DNA from: Kitasatospora paranensis | GTDB taxonomy: Bacteria > Actinomycetota > Actinomycetes > Streptomycetales > Streptomycetaceae | DNA: 64,000 nucleotides | Assembly (NCBI RefSeq): GCF_039544005.1 | Contig: NZ_BAABKV010000001.1 | Location: 6,262,001 to 6,326,000 of the forward strand | Direction of reading: 5' to 3' | Shown: in pieces, positions 45,569 to 55,034 of the stretch | Numbering within the stretch: the first letter of the stretch is position 1 | Layout of the letters: each line of letters begins with the position of its first letter | Notes under the pieces: generated by a model | What the model saw: the letters and a program-made list of their open reading frames with translations, nothing else | Told to the model about the DNA's origin: nothing | The model's database searches: none | Translations under genes and position numbers: made by a program

Positions 45569-46264
45569 ATGGCGAAGATCCTGTTCGTACTGACCGGCGC
45601 CGACCACTGGACGCTGGCGGACGGCACCAAGCACCCGAGCGGCTACTGGGCCGAGGAGGTCGTGGTGCCGTACCGGGCGGTCACCGGGGCCGGGCACGAG
45701 GTCGTGGTGGCCACCCCGGGCGGGGTGGAGCCGACGGTCGACCGGGCGAGCCTGTCCGCGGACGCCAACGGCGGGCAGCAGGGCGCCGACGAGGTCGCCG
45801 CCGGTCTCGCGGCGATGGACGAGCTGCGGAGCCCGGTCGACGTGGCCGCGGTGGACCTCGCCGACTACGCCGCGGTCTTCTACCCAGGCGGCCACGGGCC
45901 GATGGAGGACCTGGCGGTGGACGCCGACTCCGGCCGGCTGCTCGGCCGGGCGCTGGCCTCCGGCAAGCCGCTCGCGGTGGTCTGCCACGGTCCGGCCGCC
46001 CTGCTGGCCGCGCGCGGCGAGGACGGCACCTCCCCGTTCGCGGGCTACCGGCTGACCGGCTTCACCAACGCCGAGGAGACCCAGGCCGGCCTCGCCGACC
46101 GGGCGAAGTGGCTGCTGCAGGACCGCCTGGTCGACCTCGGCGCCGACTTCGTCGAGGGCGGGCCGTGGGCCCCGCACGTGGTCGTCGACCGGAACCTGGT
46201 GACCGGCCAGAACCCGGCCTCCTCGGCGCAGGTCGCGGCGGAGCTGCTCCGACGGCTGGGATGA
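45569..46264 (+). CDS. DJ-1/PfpI-family protein (type 1 glutamine amidotransferase-like)
   Basis: 231 residues from ATG 45569 (CTGGAGGA upstream). Nucleophile elbow AVVCHGPAALL with Cys139; Glu30 in the GYWAEEVVVPY stretch is the usual Cys partner; YAAVFYPGGHGPMEDL is the strand before. The shape and the TGFTNAEETQAG segment fit the Hsp31/glyoxalase III-like group that detoxifies methylglyoxal or repairs glycated proteins. Controlled presumably by the divergent LysR protein. Confidence 0.8.
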   Translation: MAKILFVLTGADHWTLADGTKHPSGYWAEEVVVPYRAVTGAGHEVVVATPGGVEPTVDRASLSADANGGQQGADEVAAGLAAMDELRSPVDVAAVDLADYAAVFYPGGHGPMEDLAVDADSGRLLGRALASGKPLAVVCHGPAALLAARGEDGTSPFAGYRLTGFTNAEETQAGLADRAKWLLQDRLVDLGADFVEGGPWAPHVVVDRNLVTGQNPASSAQVAAELLRRLG

Positions 46265-46465
46265 CGCGCCTGCGATGATGCCGGTACCCGGCGGACGACC
46301 GGTGGTCGGGCGCGGTTAACCGTTCGTTCATCCTGATGCCGGAGGGTCCGGGGTGGTTGGACGGCGGGGCTGCACACGTCTACATTCCTGTAGTCACATG
46401 CGATGGCCGGCGTGCCCGCGTGTCGATCTCCGGACGATTTGCCCGACATCACTGGGAAGGTGCAC

Positions 46466-47302
46466 GTGAGCGCGATCACTGTCGGACAGGCGGTTGTCCT
46501 GGGAATCGTGGAGGGGGTGACCGAGTTCCTGCCCGTCTCGTCGACCGGCCACCTGAAGATCACCGAGGGCCTGATGGGCATCCCGGTCGACGACGCCTCC
46601 GTCGTCGGCTTCACCGCGGTCATCCAGGTCGGCGCCATCGCCGCCGTGCTGCTGTACTTCCTCAAGGACATCGTGCGGATCGTCTCCGCCTGGGGCCGTG
46701 GCCTGGTCAACCGCGAGGAGCGGTACCACCACGACTACAAGTTCGCCTGGTGGGTCATCTACGCGACGATCCCGATCGTCGTCGTCGGCCTCGCCGCCAA
46801 GCCGCTCATCGAGGGCACCCTGGCCTCGCTCTGGGTGGTGGCCGGATCCCTGATCGTCGGCAGCGCCGTCATGTGGGCGGCCGACCAGATGGGCCGTCAC
46901 AAGCGCGGTGAGGACGACACCACCTTCAAGGACGCGATGATCGTCGGATCCTCGCAGATCCTCGCGCTGCTCTTCCCCGGCTTCTCGCGCTCCGGCGCGA
47001 CGATGTCCGCCGGTCTGATCCTCGACCTCGACCGGGTGGCCGCCACCCGGCTCTCCTTCTTCCTCGGCATCCCCGCCCTCACCGGCGCCGGCCTGTACGA
47101 GCTGAAGGACGCCCTGGGCGCCGGGGTCGGCACCACGCCGCTCGTGGTCGGGACCGCGGTCTCCTTCGTGGTCGCCTATGCGTCGATCGCCTGGCTGCTG
47201 AAGTACGTCGCCAAGCACTCGTTCAACGCCTTCGTGGTCTACCGGATCGCCATCGGCGTGATCCTCTTCGGCCTGCTCGGCACGGGCGTGCTGAACGCCT
47301 GA
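46466..47302 (+). CDS. uppP: Undecaprenyl-diphosphatase UppP (BacA)
   Basis: 278 residues from GTG 46466 with GGGAAGG upstream. The two active-site signatures are exact: EGVTEFLPVSSTGH (residues 16-29) and LFPGFSRSGATMSAGL. Seven to eight membrane helices. It recycles the lipid carrier for peptidoglycan and other wall polymers and gives bacitracin resistance. Single gene, closed by a strong hairpin. Confidence 0.95.
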   Translation: MSAITVGQAVVLGIVEGVTEFLPVSSTGHLKITEGLMGIPVDDASVVGFTAVIQVGAIAAVLLYFLKDIVRIVSAWGRGLVNREERYHHDYKFAWWVIYATIPIVVVGLAAKPLIEGTLASLWVVAGSLIVGSAVMWAADQMGRHKRGEDDTTFKDAMIVGSSQILALLFPGFSRSGATMSAGLILDLDRVAATRLSFFLGIPALTGAGLYELKDALGAGVGTTPLVVGTAVSFVVAYASIAWLLKYVAKHSFNAFVVYRIAIGVILFGLLGTGVLNA

Positions 47303-47317
47303 CGTGCCGTCCGGCCC

Positions 47318-47360
47318 GCACGGGGCCCGGCCCGGGAACGCTCCCGGCCGGGCCCCGTGC
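47318..47360. terminator. Bidirectional terminator, uppP / kynurenine operon
   Basis: GCACGGGGCCCGGCCCGGGA pairs with TCCCGGCCGGGCCCCGTGC (one bulge) around a four-base loop between two converging stops. Confidence 0.8.
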
Positions 47361-47374
47361 GCCGTCCGGGCCGG

Positions 47375-48130
47375 TCAGCCGCCGAGCGAGGCCAGCGCCT
47401 CCAGGACGGCCGGCCAGGCCGTGCTCAGCGGGTCGATCGGCGCGAAGTGGCCCGCGCCCACCGGCGCGAGCACCCGGGCGCCGGGATGCGCCGCCGCGTA
47501 GGACTCCGTCAGTGACGGCGGGACGATCGCGTCCGCCGTGCCGTGCACCAGCACGACCGGTGCGGCCGGTGCCGCCAGCCGCACCGGGTCGAGGTCCGCC
47601 CGGTCCTGCGGCGGGCCGCCGAGGAAGTCGGCGACCGCCCCGCCGTCCAGGCCCAGCCGGTCGGCCAGCCGCAGATCAGCCACCGGCGCCAGCGCGACCG
47701 TGCCGGCCGGCCGCGCTGCGGGGGCCACCGCGGCGGCCCACAGCGCCAGGTGCCCGCCCGCGGAGTGTCCGAGCACCGCGGTCGACCCGTCGAACGGCAC
47801 CTGCCCGGCCAGCTCGCCCGGCAGCGTGGCCAGCGCCGCCGCCACGTCGCGCACCGACTCGTCCGGGCGGCCCGGGCTGCGCCGGTACTCCACCGCCGCC
47901 ACCGACCAGCCGGCCGCGCGCAGCGCCGCGCACAGCGGCCGGGTGTGCCGCCGGTCGTACTCCGGCCGCCAGAAACCGCCGTGCACCATCAGCGCCAGCG
48001 GCCGGGACGCCGCGCGCCCGTCGCCGCGCCAGACATCGGCGACCCCGTCCGGCCCGTCGCCGTAGCGGACGGTGAGGTCGGGCGCCGGAGCCGGACGCTC
48101 CAGCACCGAGCGGTCCTCCGCGGCGCTCAC
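47375..48130 (-). CDS. Alpha/beta hydrolase, probable kynurenine formamidase
   Basis: 251 residues from GTG 48130, overlapping the previous stop (GTGA). HGGFW oxyanion motif in LALMVHGGFWRPEYDRRH, nucleophile Ser in VLGHSAGGHLAL, Asp in HGTADAIVP and His in GAGHFAPI. This HGGxW esterase/lipase type includes the animal and fungal arylformamidases that turn N-formylkynurenine into kynurenine. The metal-dependent bacterial KynB is not present in the operon, and this is its last gene, so the formamidase role is well supported by context but not by sequence alone. Confidence 0.7.
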   Translation of the reverse strand: MSAAEDRSVLERPAPAPDLTVRYGDGPDGVADVWRGDGRAASRPLALMVHGGFWRPEYDRRHTRPLCAALRAAGWSVAAVEYRRSPGRPDESVRDVAAALATLPGELAGQVPFDGSTAVLGHSAGGHLALWAAAVAPAARPAGTVALAPVADLRLADRLGLDGGAVADFLGGPPQDRADLDPVRLAAPAAPVVLVHGTADAIVPPSLTESYAAAHPGARVLAPVGAGHFAPIDPLSTAWPAVLEALASLGG

Positions 48131-49131
48131 CCGCGGCCCAGGAAGCGCAGCGCGTTGCCGGACAGCAGCTTGTCGCGCTGCTTGTCCGTCAGGAAGTCCG
48201 CCTCGCGGACGACCCGGCCGACCGGCCGCTCGCCCAGCGGGTACGGGTAGTCGCTGCCGAGCACCACCTGGTCCTCGCCGAGGGTGTCGACCAGCAGGCG
48301 CAGCGCGGCGGGCTCGAAGACCACCGAGTCGACCAGGAAGCGGTCGGTGTAGTGGCTCGGCGGGTGCTCGGAGCGCCCGCGCACCAGGTCGCCGCGCCGG
48401 TGCCAGGCGTTGTCGGCCCGGCCCAGCCAGAACGGGAAGCTGCCGCCGCCGTGAGCGAAGCACAGGCGCAGCGTGTCCGGGACCCGGTCGAAGACCCCGC
48501 CGAGGATCATCGCCAGGATCGACAGGTGGGTCTCGGCGGGCATGCCGGTCAGCCAGCGGGCCATCCAGCGGTCGAGCCGGGGCCCGTCCGGCATGTCCCA
48601 GGGGTGGACGAAGACCGGCGCGCCGACCTCGGCGCAGTGCTGGAGGAAGGCGACGATCCCCTCGTCGTCGAGGTCGCGGTCGCCGACGTGGTTGCCGATC
48701 TCCACCCCCGCGTGGCCGGCGGCCAGGCAGCGGTCGAGCTCGGCGCAGGCCGCGTCCGGGTCCTGCAGGGGGACCTGGCAGAACGGCACCAGCCGACCGT
48801 CGCCGCGCGCGGTGACCTCCAGGGTGAGGTCGTTGAAGATCCTGGCGACCTTGGCGGCCTCGGCGGCGGGCCGCTCGTAGCCGAAGAAGACCGGGGTGGG
48901 GGAGACCACCTGGAGGTCCACGCCGTCGGCCGCCATGTCCGCCCGGCGGACATCGGCGTCCCAGCACTCGGAGCCGACCGGCCGGAACTCGCTCTCGCCG
49001 ACCATGATCATGGCCTGCCGCTCGGAGTCGATCCGCAGCCACGGCCAGCCGGTGCCGCCGCAGGCCGACGCGAGGTCGGGCCAGCCGCGCGGCACCAGGT
49101 GGGTGTGGACGTCGACGACCGGGCCGCTCAC
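48127..49131 (-). CDS. 2-amino-3-carboxymuconate-6-semialdehyde decarboxylase (ACMSD)
   Basis: 334 residues from GTG 49131 (GTGA overlap with the gene before). Amidohydrolase fold: HxH motif at residues 9-11 (VVDVHTHL), PVFVHPWDMP, LRLCFAHGGGSFPFWLGR, and VVLGSDYPYPLGE with the metal Asp. The GGTGWPWLRI and VVSPTPVFFGY segments match ACMSD. It removes CO2 from the ring-opened product of 3-hydroxyanthranilate to give 2-aminomuconate semialdehyde, diverting flux from quinolinate/NAD to full degradation. Confidence 0.85.
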   Translation of the reverse strand: MSGPVVDVHTHLVPRGWPDLASACGGTGWPWLRIDSERQAMIMVGESEFRPVGSECWDADVRRADMAADGVDLQVVSPTPVFFGYERPAAEAAKVARIFNDLTLEVTARGDGRLVPFCQVPLQDPDAACAELDRCLAAGHAGVEIGNHVGDRDLDDEGIVAFLQHCAEVGAPVFVHPWDMPDGPRLDRWMARWLTGMPAETHLSILAMILGGVFDRVPDTLRLCFAHGGGSFPFWLGRADNAWHRRGDLVRGRSEHPPSHYTDRFLVDSVVFEPAALRLLVDTLGEDQVVLGSDYPYPLGERPVGRVVREADFLTDKQRDKLLSGNALRFLGRG

Positions 49132-49655
49132 GCGCCCTTCCCCGGGTGCAGCGCGCCGCAGCCGCCGCAGGTGCGGGCCTTCTCGTCGGCGTAGAAGGCC
49201 TGGAAGACCGGCGGCAGGTCGGCGACGATGTCGCGGACCTGGAGCTCCACCTCGTGCACCAGCGCGTCGCACGCCGGGCAGTACCACTGGAACCGCTCCA
49301 GGGTGCCCTCCTCGCGGACCCGCTCGATCACCAGCCCGATCGACTCCGGGTCGGGCCGCTGCGGGGAGTGCGGGGTGTTCCCGGGCAGCACCCACATCTG
49401 GCCCTCCCGGATGTCCACCGTCCGCGGCCCGTCGGCGGTCATCAGGTCGACGTGCATGTCGCCCTTGACCTGGTAGAAGAACTCCTCGTACGGGTCGACG
49501 TGGAAGTCGGTGCGGGCGTTCGGGCCGCCCACCACCTGGACGATGAAGTCGTCGCCGGTCGGGAACATCTGACGGTTGTTCACCGGCGGCCTCAGCAGGT
49601 GCCGGTTGGCCTCGATCCAGCCCGGGAAGCCGATCGGGTCGGTGATCTCGCTCAT
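49128..49655 (-). CDS. 3-hydroxyanthranilate 3,4-dioxygenase
   Basis: 175 residues, family length. Fe(II) ligands His52 and Glu58 in FHVDPYEEFFYQVKG and His96 in NTPHSP; a second rubredoxin-like metal site CPAC (126-129) and CGGC (163-166) typical of the bacterial enzymes; substrate Arg residues in NARTDFH. It opens the 3-hydroxyanthranilate ring. Start ATG 49655 lies four bases after the RidA stop. Confidence 0.95.
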   Translation of the reverse strand: MSEITDPIGFPGWIEANRHLLRPPVNNRQMFPTGDDFIVQVVGGPNARTDFHVDPYEEFFYQVKGDMHVDLMTADGPRTVDIREGQMWVLPGNTPHSPQRPDPESIGLVIERVREEGTLERFQWYCPACDALVHEVELQVRDIVADLPPVFQAFYADEKARTCGGCGALHPGKGA

Positions 49656-49658
49656 GGG

Positions 49659-50090
49659 TCAACTCTCCTGTCCGGTGGCGTTCGGCAGCACGGCGACGGC
49701 CTGGATCTCGATCAAGAGGTGCGGGTGCGGCAGCTGGTGCACGGCGACGGTGGTGCGGGTCGGGCCGTGCTCGTCGAAGTACTCGGCGTAGACCTCGTTG
49801 TAGCCGCCGAAGTCGTTCATGCTCACCAGGTACGCGGTGACCTGGACGAGGTCGGAGAGGTCGGCGCCGACCTCGCGGAGCAGGTCGCGGATGTTCTCGA
49901 TCACGGCGCGGGTCTGCACCCGGACGTCCAGCGCCGTGGTGCCCAGCGCGTCGACCTCGGCGCCCGCGATCGTGTTGTCCGGCCGGCGGCTGCTCGTCCC
50001 GGAGACGAAGACCATCCCGCCGGCCACCTTGACGTGCGGGAACCGGCCGCGCGGCACGGCCTTGCCCGCCACCACCCGGGCGTCAGCCAC
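49659..50090 (-). CDS. RidA-family 2-aminomuconate deaminase
   Basis: 143 residues, GTG 50090 overlapping the decarboxylase/hydratase stop by eight bases. RidA fold signature: RGRFPHVKVAGGMVFVSGTSSRRPD, VIENIRDLLREVGADLSDLVQVTAYLVSM, and RTTVAVHQLPHPHLLIEIQAVAV. This RidA branch, in this pathway, deaminates 2-aminomuconate to 4-oxalocrotonate. General enamine/imine detoxification (RidA) is the alternative, but the gene order favours the specific role. Confidence 0.85.
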   Translation of the reverse strand: MADARVVAGKAVPRGRFPHVKVAGGMVFVSGTSSRRPDNTIAGAEVDALGTTALDVRVQTRAVIENIRDLLREVGADLSDLVQVTAYLVSMNDFGGYNEVYAEYFDEHGPTRTTVAVHQLPHPHLLIEIQAVAVLPNATGQES

Positions 50091-50871
50091 GGCCGTCCCT
50101 CTCCGGCAGCGCGTGCAGCGCGGCCGCGCCCAGGCCCTCGACCACGGCCCGGACCTGTGCGCCGGGGCGCAGCGGCACGGCTGCGGTGGCCGCGCCGGCC
50201 AGCAGCACCCAGCCCTTGCGCAGCCGGACGCCGTGCCGGTCGGCGAGCCGCACGGCCTCCTCGAAGGCCCGGCGCGGGTCGCCGAGGATCGCCGCCGTCG
50301 AGCCGCTCTCCACCGCCTCGCCGTCGATCTCCAGCCGGACGGGGAGGTCGGCGAGCCCGGCCGGCGGCGGCTGCCAGGCGCCGACGGTGAACGCCGCCGC
50401 GGAGGTGTTGTCCGCGATCACGTCCGCCAGCGCGAAGCGGAAGTCGGCGTACCGGGAGTCGATGAGTTCCAGCGCCGGGGCGACAGCCGCCACCGCCTCC
50501 TCGAAGGAGTCGCCCGGTTCGACGTCCCGGGCCATCAGGAACGCCACCTCGGGCTCGACCCGGGGGTGGATGTAGGCCGCGGTGTCGACGGCTCCGCCGT
50601 CCGGGACTTCCATCGCGTCGGTGAGCCGGCCCCAGATCACCTCGGAGACGCCCATCTGGGCCATCTTGGCGTGGCTGGTCAGGCCCATCTTGAGGCCGAC
50701 GGGGCGTTCGCCGCGGGCCAGCCGCAGGCCGACCAGGGCCTCCTGCACGGCGTAGGCGTCGTCGGTGTCCGCGCCCGCCGCGGCGGCGACCTGCGGGATC
50801 GGGGTGCGGGCGGTGGCCGCCTCGTCCAGCCGGGCGGCCAGCTCGGCGGTCTGCTCGGGGTGCAGCGTCAC
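50083..50871 (-). CDS. 4-oxalocrotonate (2-oxo-3-hexenedioate) decarboxylase
   Basis: 262 residues, fumarylacetoacetase-like family of MhpD/DmpH enzymes: PVGLKMGLTSHAKMAQMGV, HPRVEPEVAFLMARDVEPG, APALELIDSRYADFRFALADVIADNTSAAAF. The E-x-E-V-A-F and D-x-N-T-S metal/substrate sites are present. Hydratases of 2-oxopentenoate look alike; a second member of this family, at 62578, is linked with acetaldehyde dehydrogenase and is more likely the hydratase, so this one is assigned as the decarboxylase. Confidence 0.75.
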   Translation of the reverse strand: MTLHPEQTAELAARLDEAATARTPIPQVAAAAGADTDDAYAVQEALVGLRLARGERPVGLKMGLTSHAKMAQMGVSEVIWGRLTDAMEVPDGGAVDTAAYIHPRVEPEVAFLMARDVEPGDSFEEAVAAVAPALELIDSRYADFRFALADVIADNTSAAAFTVGAWQPPPAGLADLPVRLEIDGEAVESGSTAAILGDPRRAFEEAVRLADRHGVRLRKGWVLLAGAATAAVPLRPGAQVRAVVEGLGAAALHALPERDGRG

Positions 50872-50893
50872 GGTCGGGATGCCTTTCGGGGGT

Positions 50894-52402
50894 TCAGAGC
50901 TGGACGCAGACGTTGGTGAGTTCGCTGTAGAAGTCCAGCGAGTGCACGCCGCCCTCGCGGCCCACCCCGGAGGCCTTCATGCCGCCGAACGGGGTGCGCA
51001 GGTCGCGCAGGAACCACGTGTTGACCCAGACCAGGCCGGCGTCCAGGGCGGCCCCGGCCCGGTGGGCGCGGCCGACGTGCTGCGTCCACACGGTCGCGGC
51101 CAGCCCGTACGCGCTGTCGTTGGCGAGGGCGAACGCCTCGTCCTCGTCGTCGAACGGGGCGAGGTGGCAGACCGGCCCGAAGACCTCCTCGCGGTTGGTC
51201 CGGGCGTCCGGTCCGAGGCCCGTCCACACCGTCGGCTGGACGTACCAGCCGCCGTCCCGGGCGTCGCCGAAGTGCGGCACGCCGCCGCCCGCGAGCACCT
51301 CGGCGCCCTCGGCGCGGGCCAGGTCGTAGTGGCCGAGCACCTTCTCCCGGTGCTGGCGGGAGATCAGCGGCGTGGTGCCGGTGGCCTCGTCGGCGGGCCA
51401 GCCGAAGGCCAGTTCGCCGGCGCGCTTGGCCAGCCGCTCGGCGAACTCCTCGAAGACCGGGCGCTGCACGTAGATCCGCTCGGTGCACAGGCAGACCTGC
51501 CCGCCGTTGGTGAACGACGAGCGGACGGAGCCCTCCACGGCCGCGTCCAGGTCGGCGTCGGCGAACACCAGGCCGGCGTTCTTGCCGCCCAGCTCGAAGG
51601 AGACCGCCTTGACCCCGTCGGCCGCCGCCTTGGCGATCGCGCTGCCGGTGGACGACTCCCCGGTGAAGGTGATCGCGTCCACCCCGGGGTGGCGGGTGAG
51701 GAACTCGCCGGCGGAGTCCGGCCCGAAGCCGTGCACCACGTTGAACACGCCCGCGGGCACCCCGGCCGCCGCCATCACCTCGGCGAGCAGCGTCGCCGAG
51801 GACGGCGTCTCCTCGGACGGCTTGACCACCACGGTGTTGCCGCAGGCCAGCGCGGGGGCGACCTTCCAGGTCAGCAGCAGCAGCGGCAGGTTCCACGGCA
51901 CGATCACCGCGACCACGCCGACCGGCTTGCGCACCGCGTAGTTGAGTGCCCGTCCGCCGTCCGCCGTCGCGGTGGTGAACGACTCGGTGGGCGTGGTGGA
52001 CGCGATGTCCGCGAAGGCCCGGAAGTTGGCGGCGCCGCGCGGCACGTCCAGGGTGCGGGCCTGCGCCACGTGCTTGCCGGTGTCGCCGATCTCGGCCGCC
52101 ACCATGTCCTCGAAGCGGCGCTCGAGTTCGTCGGCGACCCGGCGCAGCACGGCCGCCCGCTCCTGCTCGCCCATCCGGCCCCACGGGCCGCGCAGCGCGG
52201 CCCGGGCCGCGCCGACGGCCGCGTCCACCGTGGCCTCGTCGGCCTCGGCGACCTCGAACAGCACCTCGCCGGTCACCGGGCTGGTCTTGGTGAAGGTGGC
52301 GGCCGATCCGACGAACTCGCCGCCGACGTGGTTGCGCAGCAGGCCCGGCGCACCGTCCGGACGGCCGGCCAGCAGGCCGGGGTGCCACAGTCGTTCGCTC
52401 AC
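50894..52402 (-). CDS. 2-aminomuconate semialdehyde dehydrogenase
   Basis: 502 residues, NAD-dependent aldehyde dehydrogenase. GTG 52402 overlaps the kynurenine monooxygenase stop as GTGA. Catalytic Cys in NGGQVCLCTERIYV, general-base Glu in FELGGKNAG, nucleotide loop FTGESSTGS, and VIVPWNLPLLLLTWK. The IYVQR/EIGDTGKHVAQARTLDVPRGAANFR stretch belongs to the hydroxy/aminomuconic semialdehyde dehydrogenase group. It oxidises the ACMSD product. Confidence 0.85.
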   Translation of the reverse strand: MSERLWHPGLLAGRPDGAPGLLRNHVGGEFVGSAATFTKTSPVTGEVLFEVAEADEATVDAAVGAARAALRGPWGRMGEQERAAVLRRVADELERRFEDMVAAEIGDTGKHVAQARTLDVPRGAANFRAFADIASTTPTESFTTATADGGRALNYAVRKPVGVVAVIVPWNLPLLLLTWKVAPALACGNTVVVKPSEETPSSATLLAEVMAAAGVPAGVFNVVHGFGPDSAGEFLTRHPGVDAITFTGESSTGSAIAKAAADGVKAVSFELGGKNAGLVFADADLDAAVEGSVRSSFTNGGQVCLCTERIYVQRPVFEEFAERLAKRAGELAFGWPADEATGTTPLISRQHREKVLGHYDLARAEGAEVLAGGGVPHFGDARDGGWYVQPTVWTGLGPDARTNREEVFGPVCHLAPFDDEDEAFALANDSAYGLAATVWTQHVGRAHRAGAALDAGLVWVNTWFLRDLRTPFGGMKASGVGREGGVHSLDFYSELTNVCVQL

Positions 52403-53729
52403 CGCTTCTTCCTCCCGATCAGACGGACGGCGACCGCCGCCGTGCCGGCCAGTGCCACCGCGGCGCCGGCCGCGAGCAGCCGCTGCTGGCGGCGCACCCG
52501 GTCGCGCACCTCGGCGTACGGCACCGTGGAGAACGACACCAGCTCGTACCGGGACACGTACCGGCCCGGCAGGGCCGCTCCAGCGTGTGCTCCACGCTCT
52601 TGACGAACCGGAAGACCGGCGAGGCGACCTTGTCCCGCATCTCCACGAAGTTGGCGAGCGCCATCTCGGCGATCGCGTCCGCGTTGGCCTTGCGGCGACG
52701 CTGGTAGCGGGCCAGCGCGGGAGCCCAGTCGCCGCCGGTCGCGGCCAGGCAGCGGTCGAGCTCGACCACGTCCTCGAAGCCGCAGTTGGCGCCCTGCCCG
52801 TAGAACGGCACGATGGCGTGCGCCGCGTCGCCGACCAGGGCCACCCGGCCCTCGGCCTGCCAGGGCGTGCACCGCACGGTGCCGAGCCGGCCCACCGGGT
52901 TGTGCAGGTAGTCGTCGACCAGGCCCGGGGCGAGCGGCACGACGTCGGGGTAGTGGGCGGCGAAGTGCTCCTCGACCGCCCGCGGGCCGGTCAGCGACGC
53001 GAAGCTGCCCGGGCCGGTGGTCGGCCAGAACATCGTGCAGGTGAAGGAGCGGTCCGGGTTGGGCAGCGCGATCATCATCGAGGTGCCGCGCGGCCAGATG
53101 TGCAGGGCGCCCGGGTCGAGCGCGAAGTCGCCGTCGACCGCCGGGACGGCCAGCTCCTTGTAGCCGTAGTCCAGGTGGTCGGCGGCCTCCTCGGCGTACC
53201 CGTCGGCGACCAGCCGGGCGCGGACGACCGAGCCGGCGCCGTCGGCGCCCAGCACCACCGCGGCGGTGGCCTTCAGCTCGCCGCCGGGGGTGTCGAACAG
53301 CAGGTCGCCGGTGCGCGCGTCCAGCCCGGTCAGCCGGTGCTCGAACCGCACCCGGACACCTGGTGCGGCCTCGGCCGCCGCCAGCAGCGCGTTGTTCAGG
53401 GCGCCGCGGCTGATCGAGTTGATCGCCCGCTCGCCGTCGTGGCTGTACGCCTGGAAGGCGGGCTCGCCCGCCACCGGGTGGATGATGCGGCCGCGCATCG
53501 GCAGCGCGTCGGCCATCACCCGCTCCTCCAGGCCGATCCGGCGCAGCGCGTCGAGCCCGCGCTCGGACAGCGCGAGGTTGATCGAGCGGCCGCGCTCCGG
53601 GCTGCCGGTGCGCGGGTCCGGGCGCCGCTCGTAGAGCACCACCCGCTGGCCGCGGCGGGCCAGGTAGCAGGCGAGCAGGCAGCCGGTCAGGCCGGCGCCG
53701 ACGATGGCGACCTCGCCGTCGTTCCTCAT
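52399..53729 (-). CDS. Kynurenine 3-monooxygenase (one frameshift)
   Basis: 443 residues when one base is added near 52575. FAD motif VAIVGAGLTGCLLACYLARRGQRVVLYERR (G-x-G-x-x-G), DG motif LGADGAGSVVR, and GDAAHAIVPFYGQGANCGFEDV. The sequence RSINLALSERGLDALRRIGLEERVM is a KMO hallmark. The C-terminal part YELVSFSTVPYAEVRDR ends in a membrane-like segment LLAAGAAVALAGTAAVAVRLI and RKKR. It hydroxylates kynurenine with NADPH and O2. Start ATG 53729 overlaps kynU's stop (ATGA). Confidence 0.9.
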
Positions 53730-55018
53730 GCGTCCTCCGCCACGGTGCGGGCCAGCGCGTCGGCGGCGCGCCAGCAGTCGTGATAGGTCGAGTACAGCGG
53801 CACGGGGGCGAGCCGGACGATGTCGGGCTCCCGCGCGTCGGTCACCACGCCCTGCTCGTGCCGCAGCCGGCGGGCCAGCTCGGCGGCGCTGCCGCGGCCG
53901 ATCCGCAGCGACAGCTGGCAGCCGCGCCGCTCCGGGTCGCGCGGGGTGACGACGGTCAGCGGGCGGCCCGGCGTGACGGCGTCCAGCAGCCGCTCCAGGT
54001 AGCCGGTGAGCCGGACGCTGCGGGCCCGCAGCGCGTCCATGCCGACCTTGTCGAACAGCTCCAGCGACGTGCGCACCGGCCCCATCGCGAAGATCGGCGG
54101 ATTGGACACCTGCCAGGCCTCCGCCGACGCCGGCGGGGCGGCGACGGGCGCCATCCGGAAGCGGGTCGACGCCTCCGTGCTCCACCAGCCCTCGAACCGG
54201 GGCAGCGTGCGATCGGCGAGGTGCCGCCCGTGGACGAACACCCCGCCGAGCGCACCCGGCCCGGCGTTGAGGTACTTGTACGAGCACCAGGCGGCGAAGT
54301 CCACGCCCCAGTCGTGCAGCCGCAGCGGCACGTTGCCGGCGGCGTGCGCGAGGTCCCAGCCGACGACGGCGCCGGCGTCCCGGCCGGCCGCGGTGATCTC
54401 CGGGATGTCCATGAGCTCGCCGGTCAGGTAGTTGACGCCGCCGAGCAGCAGCAGCGCGACCGTGTCGCCCTCGCGGTCCAGGAAGGCCAGCACGTCCTCG
54501 GTGCGCAGCACCGACTCGCCGGCGCGCGGCCGCAGCCGCAGCACCGTGGCGTCCGGGTCGAGGCCGTGGAACCGGGCCTGGCTGCGCACGGCGTAGCTGT
54601 CGGACGGGAAGGCGGCGTCCTCGATCACGATCCGGGTGCGGCGCCCGGCCGGCCGGTAGAAGGAGACCATCAGCAGGTGCAGGTTGACCGTCAGCGAGTT
54701 CATCACGACGGTCTCCTCGGGCCGGGCACCGACCAGCCGGGCGGCCGCATCGGTGAGCAGCTCGTGGTACGGCAGCCAGGGCCGGCCCGCCTCCAGGTGG
54801 CCCTCGACGCCGAGCTGCTGCCAGTCGGCGAGGTCCGCGAGCAGTTCGTCCCGGGTGGCGCGCGGCTGGAGGCCGAGCGAGTTTCCGGCGAAGTACGCGG
54901 TCTCGGCGTACCGGCCGCCGTCGGCGGGCGGGATGTGGAAAAGCTCGCGGTGGCCCGGGTCGGCGGCGTCGAGCCGGTGGGCCTCCTCCTCGTCCAGGAG
55001 GGTCGGTCGGGTGCTCAC
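53726..55018 (-). CDS. kynU: Kynureninase
   Basis: 430 residues. PLP Lys in AAWCSYKYLNAGPGALGG, PLP Asp/His in VVGWDLAHAAGNVPLRLHDWGVDFAAW, N-terminal YFAGNSLGLQPRA and LVGARPEETVVMNSLTVNLHLLMVSFYRP. It cleaves 3-hydroxykynurenine to 3-hydroxyanthranilate and alanine (or kynurenine to anthranilate). GTG 55018 lies 16 bases after the TDO stop. Confidence 0.95.
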   Translation of the reverse strand: MSTRPTLLDEEEAHRLDAADPGHRELFHIPPADGGRYAETAYFAGNSLGLQPRATRDELLADLADWQQLGVEGHLEAGRPWLPYHELLTDAAARLVGARPEETVVMNSLTVNLHLLMVSFYRPAGRRTRIVIEDAAFPSDSYAVRSQARFHGLDPDATVLRLRPRAGESVLRTEDVLAFLDREGDTVALLLLGGVNYLTGELMDIPEITAAGRDAGAVVGWDLAHAAGNVPLRLHDWGVDFAAWCSYKYLNAGPGALGGVFVHGRHLADRTLPRFEGWWSTEASTRFRMAPVAAPPASAEAWQVSNPPIFAMGPVRTSLELFDKVGMDALRARSVRLTGYLERLLDAVTPGRPLTVVTPRDPERRGCQLSLRIGRGSAAELARRLRHEQGVVTDAREPDIVRLAPVPLYSTYHDCWRAADALARTVAEDA

Positions 55019-55034
55019 AGCTGGCTCTCTCTTC

